Assembly: GCA_037127255.1 (NCBI GenBank)
Contig: JBANSL010000001.1
Coordinates: 38,245,001-38,309,000 of the forward strand
DNA length: 64,000 bases
Direction: 5' to 3'
Origin: Persicaria tinctoria
Taxonomy: Eukaryota > Streptophyta > Magnoliopsida > Caryophyllales > Polygonaceae
Part shown: positions 42,831 through 54,534 of the stretch, one piece after another
Numbering within the stretch: the stretch's first letter is position 1
How the letters are laid out: every line of letters starts with the position of its first letter
Position numbers and translations under genes: made by a program
The notes under the pieces: generated by a model
Databases searched by the model: none
What the model saw: the letters and a program-made list of their open reading frames with translations, nothing else
What the model was told of the DNA's origin: nothing

Positions 42831-44561
42831 TGTTGATAGGAGGGAATCGAGACTTGCAATAATAAAATAGAAATAAATCACAGCAAACCATATTCCGTCC
42901 CTTGCAAATAATTACAAGACCTCCTCCTGATGCAGCAGCGGGAAGTCAGGATCGATCCACGAGGAAGCGTGTCAGCGGATCCTAGGCAGCAGATGAAATC
43001 TCATGAACAAAAGTCAACCACAGATGCTCGATCTCGACTAGGTTAGTCGACAGAAGATCGAACAGTCGAACACAGCGCAACAACAAGTACAGGGGCTCGT
43101 CGATATCAACCAGAGGGTACTCGATATCGAGTAGGCTTCGTCGACGTCGAGTCGAGCTTTGTCGAGTACCTGCACACAGAAGCTACAACGATGCTAGATC
43201 GAAGATCAGTAACTCGAGGTCGACCAGGCTTGGTCGAGATCGAGTAAGGGCAGAAAACTAAATCGAAACAAAAGTAAAAACAAATGCTTTGGGACTCTCG
43301 AAATAAACTGTATGTAAAAGACTTCCAAGATTGGGGTTTGCAACAACGATAACCAAGCATGCATAAGGCATAGATAAAACAGATAATCATGTGAATTGCA
43401 TCAAAGGACAAGCTTTCGCCTTTTCCAACAATTAGACAACATCATAAAGGTCAGATCTTTACCTCAAACGCGCATGACTATCGTCGGGCTCGCCCCAACC
43501 CTAGAAGTGGGTGGACTACTCGCGCTTCATCGCAAACTCAGACATCATCGATTGAAAGAAAACTAATTGCATTAAAATAAACCAAAGTTTACAACCGCTT
43601 GAAGCCAATTCCGCTCTCGCTTCACAACTCCAATCAGCCGCTCACTCTCCCTCTCTCTACTTCTCCTACTTACTTCTCTCCCAAATTGAATGAATGTAAA
43701 ATCAGCCCCATGGGCTTTATTTATAGCCTTCTAATCCTTGCTACTCAAGGATAGAAACATCTATCCATATCTAAAATTATATCTAAAAGGCTTAATGATA
43801 AATAAAAGCAACAAAGGAATTAAATCCAAAATAGGGAAATATATCTAAAAGTCTTAAAGTGGATAGATCTTCTCCTTCATGATGTATCTTGATAATTTCG
43901 AATAGAATCGGCAATCTTCGGGCCCAAGCAATCCCAAACCGAGTAGGATTCGTAAAACCGCGTAACGCGTCTCTGGAAGTCTCCTCGATCTCGACAAAGG
44001 TCTACTCGATCTCGAGTAGGATTGTCGGTCGACTAGTGTGGCTCGGCGTCTCGGCTAGCTGGTGCTCGACAGACTCGGACTTGGCTCACAGGTGTACTCG
44101 ATCTCGAGGACAGTCTTGTCGACATCGAGTAGGAATAGGTCATCGACTTGACCTCCTGGGGTTGTGGAGCAGCTCCCATCGACATGCTCGGACATGATGC
44201 TCAACTTCTCGTCGACATCGAGGAAGGTCACTCGATCTCGAGTAAGGTGTGGAGTCGGGTTCTTCGTCTTCAGCTTCTCGACATAAGCTTCTCGATCTTG
44301 GTAGGTGCCTAGGCATGTCTAGTCGAGATCGACTAGGGTTAGTCGATGTCGAGTAGCTTTGAGCTCTGGTTCTCACTTCTTGGTTTTCTCCCGAAATGGT
44401 TCCATATTCTGCAATATTAAACAGAAACTTATGTAGATCTCCATTTCTGACAAATAAGCATATACTACATAAATCCGACATATTCCCAACCCGAAATATG
44501 CAAAATGTAAAGAATATGGAACTAAAATATGCATAAAGACATGGCTACTTTGGAGACATCA
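42831..44561 (-). repeat. 3' LTR of element B (1731 bp)
   Basis: It differs from the sister LTR by a deletion of about 114 bp near 43432-43446 (between TTAGACAAC and GTCAGATCTTTACC) and a limited number of substitutions. It carries at least twelve TCGA-NN-TCGA palindromes, with centres TA, CG, GG, GA, TC, CA and TG. A minus-strand TATA box is at 43716-43725. Confidence 0.92.
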
Positions 44562-44577
44562 AATCACCCCATACTTA
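44562..44577 (-). promoter_or_regulatory. Polypurine tract of element B
   Basis: The minus strand reads TAAGTATGGGGTGATT, directly before the LTR start TGATGTCTCC. Confidence 0.85.
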
Positions 44578-46660
44578 GACTTGCTTGTCCTCAAGCAATA
44601 ACCAAACAATAACCAAGACCTACAACACATCCTTCAAGTCTTCGCCTTTGTCAAAAGCAACATCTCAAGTAGTAGAAATGTAAGACAAGTGAATTTAACG
44701 TCATTACACATATATGAGCGATCCATAGGCATAGGCAATATAAATCCAACCTCACAGGGATAATGTGTTTAAACTCAACTCTCAATGTGTTTAGGCTATG
44801 TAGATCAACTCTCAACTCAATTCCATACACAATCTCATAAACATTGCAATTTAAACATGTATCCACTTCGCAACCAATTATGAAAATGCAACAAGAATTA
44901 TCAGGAGGACTTCGCTCAATAGAAGTCTTCAAAGAAGATTCCATTCGGCGGGATTGTAATGGGGCTTGGTAAGAAATAGTAAGGAATGGAATTATCTGGC
45001 CATGCGGTGCTAAATAAAATTCGGGAATCAAGACTCCTAAATCTCTAACACAACCAAACCATAACTTCTTAATCATATGCATCCACCAAACTCCCCAATG
45101 AAGTATGTAACCTTTCAAACTTTTTCAACCTCTCCAAAGTATGTATCTTGCAAATAATGAAAGAAATAAGGTAAATTTGGCTTATGCACTTTATTCACAA
45201 ACATATGTACTTTTTCTTTCTTTTTTTTCTTTTTCTTTTTTTTTTCCGAAAGTAAAAACCAAATAACATTAACTGTGCATTTATAATGTGAGTCAAAAAT
45301 CTTTTTACATAATATGCATAGCAAGATAAATTTTTTAAAACCATCCCATATCTCAATAATTTCAACAATCCTTCCTTCTTGAAATGCAACATAAGCTCAT
45401 TCTTTCCACAAATCATCATTCCTACCAACTATAAGTCTTAATTCCCAAATGGGGGTCAGGCTCAATTCGGCTAAGGAAAATTTTGTGGAGTTTACAATAA
45501 AAGTCTCAGGCTAATGTTCTCGCTTCAAGCAAGGATAATGCAGGGTAGGTAAAGAGAGGATAAAATTGGCTTACAAGGTGCCTCCATCATTTAATTCTCA
45601 TCAACATAAACATATAAATGTATTGACTTTGAATAACTATCACAACATTTAGAGATGCATAGGAAGAGTAAATACACTCAAGAAAGCAGAGGGATTTTTA
45701 ATGCTCTCCCTATAAGGCCAAAATTTTCACTAGGACAATTTTTGTTGGATTTTAACCTTTAGCTTAGGATCATATGTCCTCAATTTCATCACAAGTTCAC
45801 AATCCACATAAAAATCATTTTCAAGGACTTAGGCTAAACCTTCGAAACATGCCATAGGATTTACATGATCAAGTCAATTATTATTTATCATCATAGGACG
45901 TCTAAGTTAGGGTATAAAAACTAAACCAATGCAAAAATTTAAACATGCATATTTTTTATTTTTTTTGACATTTTCTATTTTTTTTAATTTTTTTTCTATG
46001 CAACTAAAAATAAGAATAAAGTATGGCAAAAGACTCCAATGCATAAAATTTAAACATGAATGCATAAAAATTTAAATTTCTCCATGTAAAACGAAAAGCA
46101 AGACTAACACATATTATAATGATGATGAGCCCTTCCCCCACCCCATACTTAAAATTTTACAGTGTCCCCACTGTATAAAATCAAATAAAAATAGGAGTAA
46201 AGGAAGGAACTCACAGGATAATACATCGAGGAGGGTAGATCAGTGCAGGTCGAGTAGACAAGCTTGTCGATCTCGAGTACATGTTACTCGATCTCGAGTA
46301 GCTTTTCTGCGTCTAGTGGAATCTGAAGTCGAGGAGCTTCTAGTGGCTTGTCGATGTCGAGTAAGTCTACTCGAGGTCGAGTAACTTCTGGGCTTCTCCT
46401 TCTTGTCGTCGTCGACTTGGCCTTCGTCGATTCTGACTGTTTTCAGGGACTTCTTTATTCCACTTTTCGCGATCCTTATATGCTTGCCGACCTAAAAGTG
46501 TTAAATTGCACAAGAAACAAGACTATCCACATGAAATATTCTAAAAGACATAAAACCAAAACCAAAAACAAAAACAAAAAAGTTCAAAAAGTCCCAAAAA
46601 TCATAAAGTTCTATATACATGCTCTAGATTTTAGAGTCGCTAGGCCGACTTCTCCGTTTG
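44578..46660 (-). other. 3' non-coding tail of element B
   Basis: About 2.1 kb with no gene. It holds homopyrimidine runs (45219-45247, 45950-46000), a second purine tract (46129-46151) and the hairpin ACAGTGGGGACACTGT in sense (46159-46174). From 46233 to 46440 the TCGA palindromes reappear. Confidence 0.75.
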
Positions 46661-46663
46661 CGC

Positions 46664-48224
46664 TTAAGGACCATTGGTCTGGGGCCCTCTCATGCTTGGC
46701 CCTTCTCCTGGATCATCTAGGTCCTGATGGTAGTATGCAAGCTCAGCTGACAGGTGGTTGCTTGCATCATCTCCTTTCTCTTTCTTCTTCTTCCTTCCAG
46801 CTCTTAGTTTTCGCAGATTCTCTCGCCATTGTGTCCTATCTCCCCCTAAATCATTGATAATTTTCTTTATGGACTGAAGGGGAGTAGAATTCATACCTGA
46901 ACTTACCTTTTCGGACCCAAAACAGAAATCTTTGGGCTTGGGGCTAGTCGAGATCGAGTACTGCTGGTCGACCTCGTGTACAGGGACCCCATACTTAGTC
47001 TCTTGGTAAGTCAGTGGCTTAGCAGAGATAGTCGACATCGACAAGTCTTGGTCGAGGTCGAGTAGCACCTTTTTCGAGGTCGAGTAGCACCTTTGTCGAG
47101 ATCGAGGAGTTCTTGTCGACCTCGAGTACAGTGCTGGCGCTTTCCTCCGTTGTTTGCCTGGTCCCGTGGTTGCTGATGCTTTTCACCTCCATCCAGGAAA
47201 TTTCCTCTTTTGTAGGGCCAAAAGAGAAATCCAAAACCTCATCGCCTATGGTGAAGGTGAGCGATCTATTCTTGACACTTATTTTGGCATCTGCAATAGC
47301 TAAGAATGGTCTACCAAGAATACTAGGGCTAGTAGGATCTTCAGCACAGTCAATGATAAGGAAATCTGTTGGAACAAAGAATTTACCAACCTGGACAGGG
47401 ACGTTCTCAACTATACCTATAGGGATGACTATTGTATTATTCGTCATGTATAGTTTGCCATCCACAGGTTCTATGCATCCTATCTTTACCTTCCGCCAGA
47501 TTGATAAAGGCATGATGCTCACACTTGCTCCTAAATCGCACAGAGAATCATATTTATATTGTCCAAAACCCACAGTAACAGAGAACTTACCAGGGTCAGG
47601 TCTCTTTTCAGGGAAGTGGAGTACTTTGCATTCGCCTGCGATCTCTGAAATGGATCACTTCTTGCTCAGAATTTCCTTCAGAAATTTGACATATCCAGGC
47701 ATCTCTTGCAGGGCTTCTGTAAAAGGAATAGAAACATTCAGTTCTTGCATCATATTAACAAATCTGGTAAACCTACCTGAAGTGGGATCTTTCTGTGTTT
47801 TTGAAGGGAAATGCAGTGGCTTTTTCTGTTTCGGAGCCAGATCAACTGTCGGAGATGCTGCAGAGTCATCGACGTCGGACAGATGCTGCTCCTCGATCTC
47901 GACCAGGGGCTTGTTGATCTCGACTTGGGTTGTCGACCTCGAGTTGCTGGGCTTCGCAGTGGAGTCCGAGCTCAGCTTCTGCTCTGTGTCGAGTAGGGTC
48001 TTGTCGATATCGAGTACACCCTCCTCGAGATCGAGTTGGTTTCGCTCTGTCTCGAGTTGCTGCTCTCCCTTGCTTTGCTGTTTCCCGACCTCTGGCTCGT
48101 GTAATTGATGCCCACTCCTGAGTTTGATAGCTGCGACGTGTCCGGTCTTCCCGTTAGGATTTGGTTCTGTTTGCCCAGGGAGCTGTCCAGACGGTCGTGG
48201 GATCTGTGCAGCGATTTGACCCAT
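46664..48224 (-). pseudogene. Linker, retropepsin-like protease and C-terminal tail of element B
   Basis: 48224-47655 is a linker with PSGQLPGQTEPNPNGKTGHV and an IKLRSG segment typical of Athila Gag ends. LDLEEGVLDIDK-type repeats follow. A TGA at about 47655 replaces the Arg codon found in A. The protease frame then continues: LCDLGASVSIMPLSIW, FLIIDC, SILGRPFLAIADAKI (within 47573-47019). The tail to 46664 ends in a basic segment RAGRKKKKEKGDD and a Pro/Gly-rich end. One frame change lies near 47040. The protease active site DLGAS is intact. Confidence 0.8.
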
Positions 48225-49576
48225 CTGCGTCTCTATTCCTCTTTTCCAGATGTCCAGTTCTCCAAATTTTGTAGTGATGTTCTGGAATTGGTTGTTGATG
48301 GTGCCTTAATTCCGACGCATCTCCTCAAGGATCAGCTGCAGATCATCCTTCTTTTGATCCCTTTCTGGATGTCCTGGAGCTCTGTAGGGTGGGGGATTCC
48401 TAGGAGGGCCTTGGTTCCACTGTGGTTGATAGAACCTTTGATCTCCCATATAGCGATTGGGACCCCCTGCGTAAGCTGCCTCCTCATGTGTGTCTGCCAT
48501 TCTGACTTGCTCTGTGTGTGGGCACTCAGTAGTGGTGTGCCTCTGTGACCCGCATTCGATGCAAGGCTGATTGACAGATAGATATTTGACTTGCTTGAGG
48601 AGCTTGCGATTCTGGTCTCTGTAGAACTGCTCTCTGACATCTGGGTCAATCTCCTTTGCTGGCTCATACAGTGGCATAGATGGTGCTGGCCTGGCGTAGG
48701 AGTTCTCCTCATAGTTTGCAGTAGAACCATATTTGTTTTCATAATTGGTAAGCTTGTCCAGCACACCCCAGGCGTCAATTGACGGCATCGTCAGATACTC
48801 GTAGCGAGTATAATGGTTGATTCTGTCCTTAGTGACTTGATCAAGAGAGTTGAAGAAGATCTCTTGAATGACGTAGGGTGCCTGTCCATGGGTAGGGCAA
48901 GATCGCAACAGTTCTTTGTAGCGTTCCCATGCCTTTGCCAGTGGTTCCCCCGCTTCTGTTTGAAGGCGGTGATTTTCTGGGGGAGAAGTGCTGTTTTGGC
49001 GGGTGGGAAGAATTTGCTCAGAAATTCTTGCTCTACTTGGGCCCATGTTGTGAGTGATCTTGATTTCAGCCCTTCAAGCCACTTCAGTGCAGGCCCAGCG
49101 AGAGACCAGCGAAAAGCTTTCATCTTGACATATTCCAGCGTTGTACCTTCAGCAAGAGTACGACACATGTCAGAAAAATTGGTAATATGTTCAAGAGGAC
49201 ACTCATTAAATTTTCCATAAAAAGCATTATTTTTAAGCTCTATAAGAAATTGAGTGCGAATTTCAAAAGAGTTATCAGGGATTAGAATCGCCGATTCAAG
49301 CACGACGAGAGTTGGATGCATATAATCCTCAGCAGTAGTTGGATATTGGGCAAGCTCAGCTTCTGCTTGCCTTGCCCACTCAGCTTCTTGTTCCCTCGCC
49401 GCCCTTTCATTGGCGATAGTGGTATCTTTTGCGGCTAGCTCCCTTGTAAGCCTTGCAATAAGCTATTCTTGTGTTTCAGCGGCCGCCATTATCCTTTTGA
49501 GTTTAGAGTGGATGTGTAGGTAACGCTCTGGTTCGTCTAAGCTTTCAAACTCAGGTGGTAGACTAGAACGGCGCAT
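48225..49576 (-). pseudogene. gag: Gag of element B
   Basis: The start codon at 49574-49576 matches element C (MRRS...PEFE/D). A TAG near 49466 replaces a Lys codon present in C. The core, FNECPLEHITNFSDMCRTLA and FRWSLAGPALKWLEGL, is read until about 48950. There one base is missing relative to A, and the frame continues as EPLAKAWERYKELLRSCPTH to NRKLLKQVKYLSVNQ. The zinc knuckle is CIECGSQRHTTTEC (CX2CX4HX4C), followed by a Gln/Pro-rich RNA-binding-like region. TAA at 48306 is followed by an open continuation into the linker. Gag would form particles. With three to four lesions this copy is unlikely to work. Confidence 0.85.
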
Positions 49577-49639
49577 ACACCTGTATAGTAACTCAAAGTA
49601 GATGTGAGATTTAACTACCTAAGGCGCGAATGATAGCCA

Positions 49640-49656
49640 CCCCAGCAACGGCGCCA
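49640..49656 (-). promoter_or_regulatory. Primer-binding site of element B, tRNA-Asp
   Basis: The minus strand reads TGGCGCCGTTGCTGGGG, three bases from the LTR end. It matches 16 of 17 bases of the complement of the plant tRNA-Asp 3' end (CCCCGGCAACGGCGCCA). Element C has the perfect version. tRNA-Asp priming is usual for Athila. Confidence 0.9.
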
Positions 49657-49659
49657 ATT

Positions 49660-51504
49660 TGTTGATAGGAGGAAATCGAGACTTGCAATAATAAAATAGA
49701 AATAAATCACAGCAAACCATATTCCGTCCCTTGCAAATAATTACAAGACCTCCTCCTGATGCAGCAGCGGGAAGTCAGGATCGATCCACGAGGAAGCGTG
49801 TCAGCGGATCCTAGGCAGCAGATGAAATCTCATGAACAGAAGTCAACCACAGATGCTCGATCTCGACTAGGTTAGTCGACAGAAGATCGGACAGTCGAAC
49901 ACAGCGCAGCAGCAAGTACAGGGGCTCGTCGATATCGACCAGAGGGTACTCGATATCGAGTAGGCTTCGTCGACGTCAAGTCGGGATTTGTCGAGTATCT
50001 GCACACAGAAGCTACAACGATGCTAGGTCGAAGATCAGTAACTCGAGGTCGACCAGGCTTGGTCGAGATCGAGTAAGGGCAGAAAACTAAATCGAAACAA
50101 AAGTAAAAACAAATGCTTTGGGACTCTCGAAATAAACTGTATGTAAAAGACTTCCAAGATTGGGGTTTGCAACAACGATAACCAAGCATGCATAAGGCAT
50201 AGATAAAACAGATAATCATGTGAATTGCATCAAAGGACAAGCTTTCGCCTTTTCCAACAATTAGACAACTCTTTCAAGAAACCCTAATTGTCTTACTAAT
50301 TTTATATTTACAATCCAAGTTATTAACATGGATCTCCATTAGATGGGTAATAAACACATAAACAAGTAGTAGATGCTCAAAACATGATAAATGTCAGATC
50401 TTTACCTCAAACACGCATGGCTATCGTCGGGCTCGCCCCAACCCTAGAAGTGGGTGGACTACTCGCGCTTCATCGCAAACTCAGACATCATCGATTGAAA
50501 GAAAACTAATTGCATTAAAATAAACCAAAGTTTACAACCGCTTGAAGCCAATTCCGCTCTCGCTTCACAACTCCAATCGGCCGCTCACTCTCTCTCTCTC
50601 TACTTCTCCTACTTACTTCTCTCCCAAATTGAATGAATGTAAAATCAGCCCCATGGGCTTTATTTATAGCCTTCTAATCCTTGCTACTCAAGGATAGAAA
50701 CATCTATCCATATCTAAAATTATATCTAAAAGGCTTAATGATAAATAAAAGCAACAAAGGAATTAAATCCAAAATAGGGAAATATATCTAAAAGTCTTAA
50801 AGTGGATAGATCTTCTCCTTCATGATGTATCTTGATAATTTCGGATAGAATCGGCAATCTTCGGGCCCAAGCAATCCCAAACCGAGTAGGATTCGTCAAA
50901 CCGCGTAACGCGTCTCTGGAAGTCTCCTCGATCTCGACAAAGGTCTACTCGATCTCGAGTAGGATTGTCGGTCGACTAGTGTGGCTCGGCGTCTCGGCTA
51001 GCTGGTGCTCGACAGACTCGGACTTGGCTCACAGGTGTACTCGATCTCGAGGACAGTCTTGTTGACATCGAGTAGGAATGGGTCATCGACTTGATCTCCT
51101 GGGGTTGTCGAGCAGCTCCCCTCGACATGCTCAGACATGATGCTCAGCTTCTCGTCGACATCGAGGAAGGTCACTCGATCTCAAGTAAGGTGTGGAGTCG
51201 GGTTCTTCGTCTTCAGCTTCTCGACATAAGCTCCTCGATCTTGGTAGGTGCCTAGGCATGTCTTGTCGAGATCGACTAGGGTTAGTCGATGTCGAGTAGC
51301 TTTGAGCTCTGGTTCTCGCTTCTTGGTTTTCTCCCAAAATGGTTCCATATTCTGCAATGTTAAACAGAAACTTATGTATATCTCCATTTCTGACAAATAA
51401 GCATATACTACATAAATCCGACATATTCCCAACCCGAAATATGCAAAATGTAAAGAATATGGAACTAAAATATGCATAAAGACATGGCTACTTTGGAGAC
51501 ATCA
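49660..51504 (-). repeat. 5' LTR of element B (1845 bp)
   Basis: This is the longer sister of 42831-44561 and retains the 114-bp block lost there. Both ends are intact, and ATAAT follows at 51505. Confidence 0.92.
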
Positions 51505-52730
51505 ATAATTAACTCAAGTTGTATTAAGATCACTTTCGCTTCAACAACACAAACAAGAATCACCTTCAACTTTGGCAAAAGAATCATGCTTATAGGGATA
51601 GAAGACGAATTGCATAAAAAGATCAAACCCTTACCGCATCACCTCACATGGCCACCGTCGGGCTCACCCCGACCCTAGAAGTGGGTGAACTACTCGCTCT
51701 TCGTTGCAATTGCAGACATCTTTGATGAAAAAGAACTAACTTGCATTAACAAACTTAACCAAACTTACAATCACTTCTCCTTCCCTCTTTATGTGACTAA
51801 TTGTCTCTGAAATTGAATGACTAAAATCCAGCCCATAGGGCTTTATTTATAGGCTTCCAACCCTTGCTAATCAAGGTAAGAAAGTCTATCTATATCTATA
51901 TCTATTTATCTACTTACTTAAAGATTAAATAATGGAATAAAAGAATTAAATCCAAAAAGGAAATATATCTAAAGTAGGTAAATCCTCCATGGAGTTGATA
52001 GATCTTGATAAGTCTTGATAGATATGGATAGAATCGGACAACTTTGTATCCAAGCAAGCCTAACTTGACTCGGACAACCCACAGCGTAACGCGGCACAGG
52101 AGAGTTTTCCCGATATCGAGTAAATTCGTCGTCCACTTCAGTTTTACTGGTCTTCTCGAGCAACTTCTCTTCGACACTGGCTCGGACATGCTAGGCTGGT
52201 TTACTCGACATCGAGTAAATTCATCGATATCGAGTACATGGTGCTCGGTATGTCCTCTCTTCGACTTCTCGATCCGGTGTTGCTTCCTCGAGCACAGGTG
52301 CGGCTTCTGATCTTGGTCGATATCGAGTAAACTACTCGATATCGAGTAAAGTTCTGCACTCGAGCTGTCTTGTCCGCTCAGTATCGTCGATCTCGGCTTC
52401 AGAGGTAAAAGTCGTCTTGGGTTGTCCTCGATATCGAGTAAAAGTCCCTGATATCGAGTAACATCTTCAGCTTTCCTTGCTCGATTCTGGTTCTGCTGCT
52501 CCTTGGCCTTTGGACTTATGTAGTTGACTTCGATTTTTTCTTCCTTTCTTAGAATTGCTATAAATTGCTTCGATTTCTGCTAATTTAAACAGAAACTGGT
52601 GTAGATTTCATAATTTGGCAAATAAACATAAACTACATATATTCTGTACTATTCTAGCCCAAATGCATGAAATGTATGCAGAAAACGATATAAAAGTAAC
52701 TATAAAACATGACAGATTCAGCTCACAACA
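51505..52730 (-). repeat. 5' LTR of element A, second part
   Basis: It continues 42830 after the duplicated ATAAT. It matches 36067-37331 and ends GCTCACAACA. Here the TCGATATCGA 19-bp array has two units, against four in the 3' LTR. Confidence 0.9.
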
Positions 52731-52918
52731 ATATGCCCCTCTTACCCATTCAAATAATGGAGGAGAACTGTCCACCTCATATCTTTTGGCTTCTCATCAG
52801 CCCCTTTAGGGTTTGTGCTTCCCTTGTCGTAGGATTTTCCTTTGATTACAGTGTCTTTGACTCTGTTTTTATAGTGGTGAGAGTTTCTAAGACCCTATTT
52901 CATTATACTTGGCTATTT
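52731..52918 (+). mobile_element. CACTA subterminal repeat, right part
   Basis: It starts with the duplicated target (ATATG) and then follows the same unit as 35230-35400: GAGAACTGTC, TTTTGGCTTCTCA, TTTAGGGTTTGTGCTTCCC, GGATTTTCCTT and TTACAGTGTCT. It fades near 52905, where caulimovirid-like DNA begins. Confidence 0.6.
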
Positions 52919-54365
52919 ACAGACTAGACTTACCAAAACTTTACCAAGACTATCATCTCTTAAGGCTATAAAAACAGGAGTAGCAATTCCTTTTCTAGCT
53001 AACTGAGAATCCAGACGGAAAAGTACTTCTCAAATTTGGTTTCAGTAGAAGTTATTCAACTTTACCAAGACTAAGAAACAATTTATCTCATAGATCTTCT
53101 TTTTCAGACTCCTTCTACACCGCTAGAAATACTAATTACAGTAGAAGAAATAAGAGTATAGATTTAGGAAGAAAAGACACAGAAGTAATCCTAGACTTCA
53201 ATAGTCCTCTACCTGATCAAATTATTGACCCTATAGACCAAACACCATCCTCTCCTACAGATAGTGAAATGAATAGATATTCTTCAATAAATGTTATTAC
53301 GAACTCCACATTCACGATAAATAAAGAATATCTTAGAACTGACTTTAATTCAAGAAAAAACAAAGATAAAAGAAATTGGTTCCTAAGTTTTGAAGAAAGC
53401 CATAGAAATAAAATTAGAGAAATTTGGTATTCTGAAATGGAGAAAACTCAAAGTAATATTCTTTTCTTCAATTGGTTCAAATATTATCTTAAGAAAAATG
53501 GAATAGAACACCCTTTTAATCATAAGTCCATAGAAGTACAGACTAGACTTACCAAAACTTGGAACATTTTACGAGAGGGAATTGTTCATTCTATCCACCC
53601 TCCTCTCAAAGGAATAAAAATTAAAACTGAAAAAGGAGAAATAACAGGAGAACCCTTTAAAAATGATAGGATGAATACCTCAGATAATAGAACTTCTACA
53701 TTAGAAGACGTTAAAAAGGTTTATCAACAAAATAATTATTCTAATCAACTTCTTCATACTATAGCCTCTCAAGTAGAACTTGTTCACGAAAAGATAGCAA
53801 TTGAAGATCCTAAGTTTCCTAGAAGTATTTCTAGACCTCATTTTCAAATTCAAGGAATTCCAAAAGACACTTTAAAAAATGTTTCACTAAGTTCACCTTT
53901 AACTCTAATCGACAGAATAAACCTAAAATTAGATAAAGAAAAACAAATACAATGTATAAACGAACAAAATAGTGAATCCTCCTCCAACTATCCTACTACT
54001 GAAGAATCTACAGACAATTCAGAAGATTCAGATAATGAGAAAATAATTTATAATATTGAAGCTAATTTTAAAGATGACCCTTCAGAAATAAATAAAATGA
54101 GAAGAAATAAAAAGGGATTTCAAAGGCATAGAGGAATTAATAGAAATATGGACACCAGAAACTTTTATTCTAGACCCACTCCTCCAGAAATTCAATATGA
54201 AGAAAGATCTAAATTTAAATCAACAGATTATAACGGACAAAGCATCTATGAATGGAACATAGATGGGAAATCAGAAGGAGAAATCCTAAATACTCTACAA
54301 GAAATGGGAATGGCTAATATAGCCTATAAATGTTCAGATAAAAATCAAGCAGTGTATCGGGTACC
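52919..54365 (+). pseudogene. Endogenous caulimovirid (plant pararetrovirus) polyprotein remnant
   Basis: One frame is open from 52999 to 54504, with the first Met at 53269. A short upstream piece (52919-52998) is in another frame. The protein is Lys/Asn/Glu-rich and very AT-rich in codon use, unlike the neighbouring elements. Near residues 325-350 of the Met-initiated frame the segment YEWNIDG, followed by LQEMGMANIAYK, resembles the conserved region near the virion/Gag-like domain of endogenous plant caulimovirids. The upstream part (WFLSFEESHR, FNWFKYYLKK) fits the region after the movement protein. No RT or protease follows: similarity stops near 54365, where the frame runs into unrelated DNA. 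Assignment is by motif recollection and needs a search. Confidence 0.55.
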
Positions 54366-54534
54366 TGAAACTATACCACCAAGTCAGACCAAGAGTCCGC
54401 CCGCGGGTCCTCTGACCGCGCTGAGGACATATAATACGCCTATACCTAGAATAAAGATGCCTTCATGCAGTATTGGAATATTAACCACACTATCATGTTC
54501 CTAACTCATATGTGCGGAATATTAAGTAAGGCCT
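54366..54534. other. Unassigned junction sequence
   Basis: 170 bp between the caulimovirid remnant and recognisable LARD-2 LTR. It contains a short GC-rich hairpin-like stretch (CCGCCCGCGGG near 54399). It may be a diverged 3' end of the LARD-2 LTR. Confidence 0.4.

Larger units (their letters stand above)
42831..51504 (-). mobile_element. Athila-like Ty3/gypsy element B, full length, gag-protease only
   Basis: 8674 bp with ends TGTTGATAGG and GAGACATCA, a perfect 5-bp target duplication ATAAT (42826-42830 and 51505-51509), two similar LTRs, a tRNA-Asp primer site and a polypurine tract. It contains Gag and protease frames but no RT, RNase H or integrase. All replication signals are present while the enzymes are absent, so B must have moved with enzymes from another element. 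It lies inside the 5' LTR of element A and is therefore younger than A. Confidence 0.92.
35450..52730 (-). mobile_element. Athila-like Ty3/gypsy element A, gag-protease only, interrupted by B
   Basis: Ends are TGTTGTAGG and CTCACAACA. The flanks CTATG and ATATG differ at one base, a nearly perfect 5-bp target duplication. Removing B (42831-51504) leaves about 8.6 kb. Sense order: right LTR, Gag, linker, protease, a residue of the integrase C-terminus, non-coding tail, polypurine tract, left LTR. RT, RNase H and the integrase core are absent. The primer site and adjoining LTR end have been deleted at about 42288, so A cannot replicate. It is inserted within the CACTA repeat array. Confidence 0.85.

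Noticed and set aside
53269..54504. Intact host gene of 411 residues
   Set aside because: Composition and the conserved segment point to a caulimovirid. The C-terminal 45 residues run into unrelated DNA, and the frame extends upstream of the first Met.
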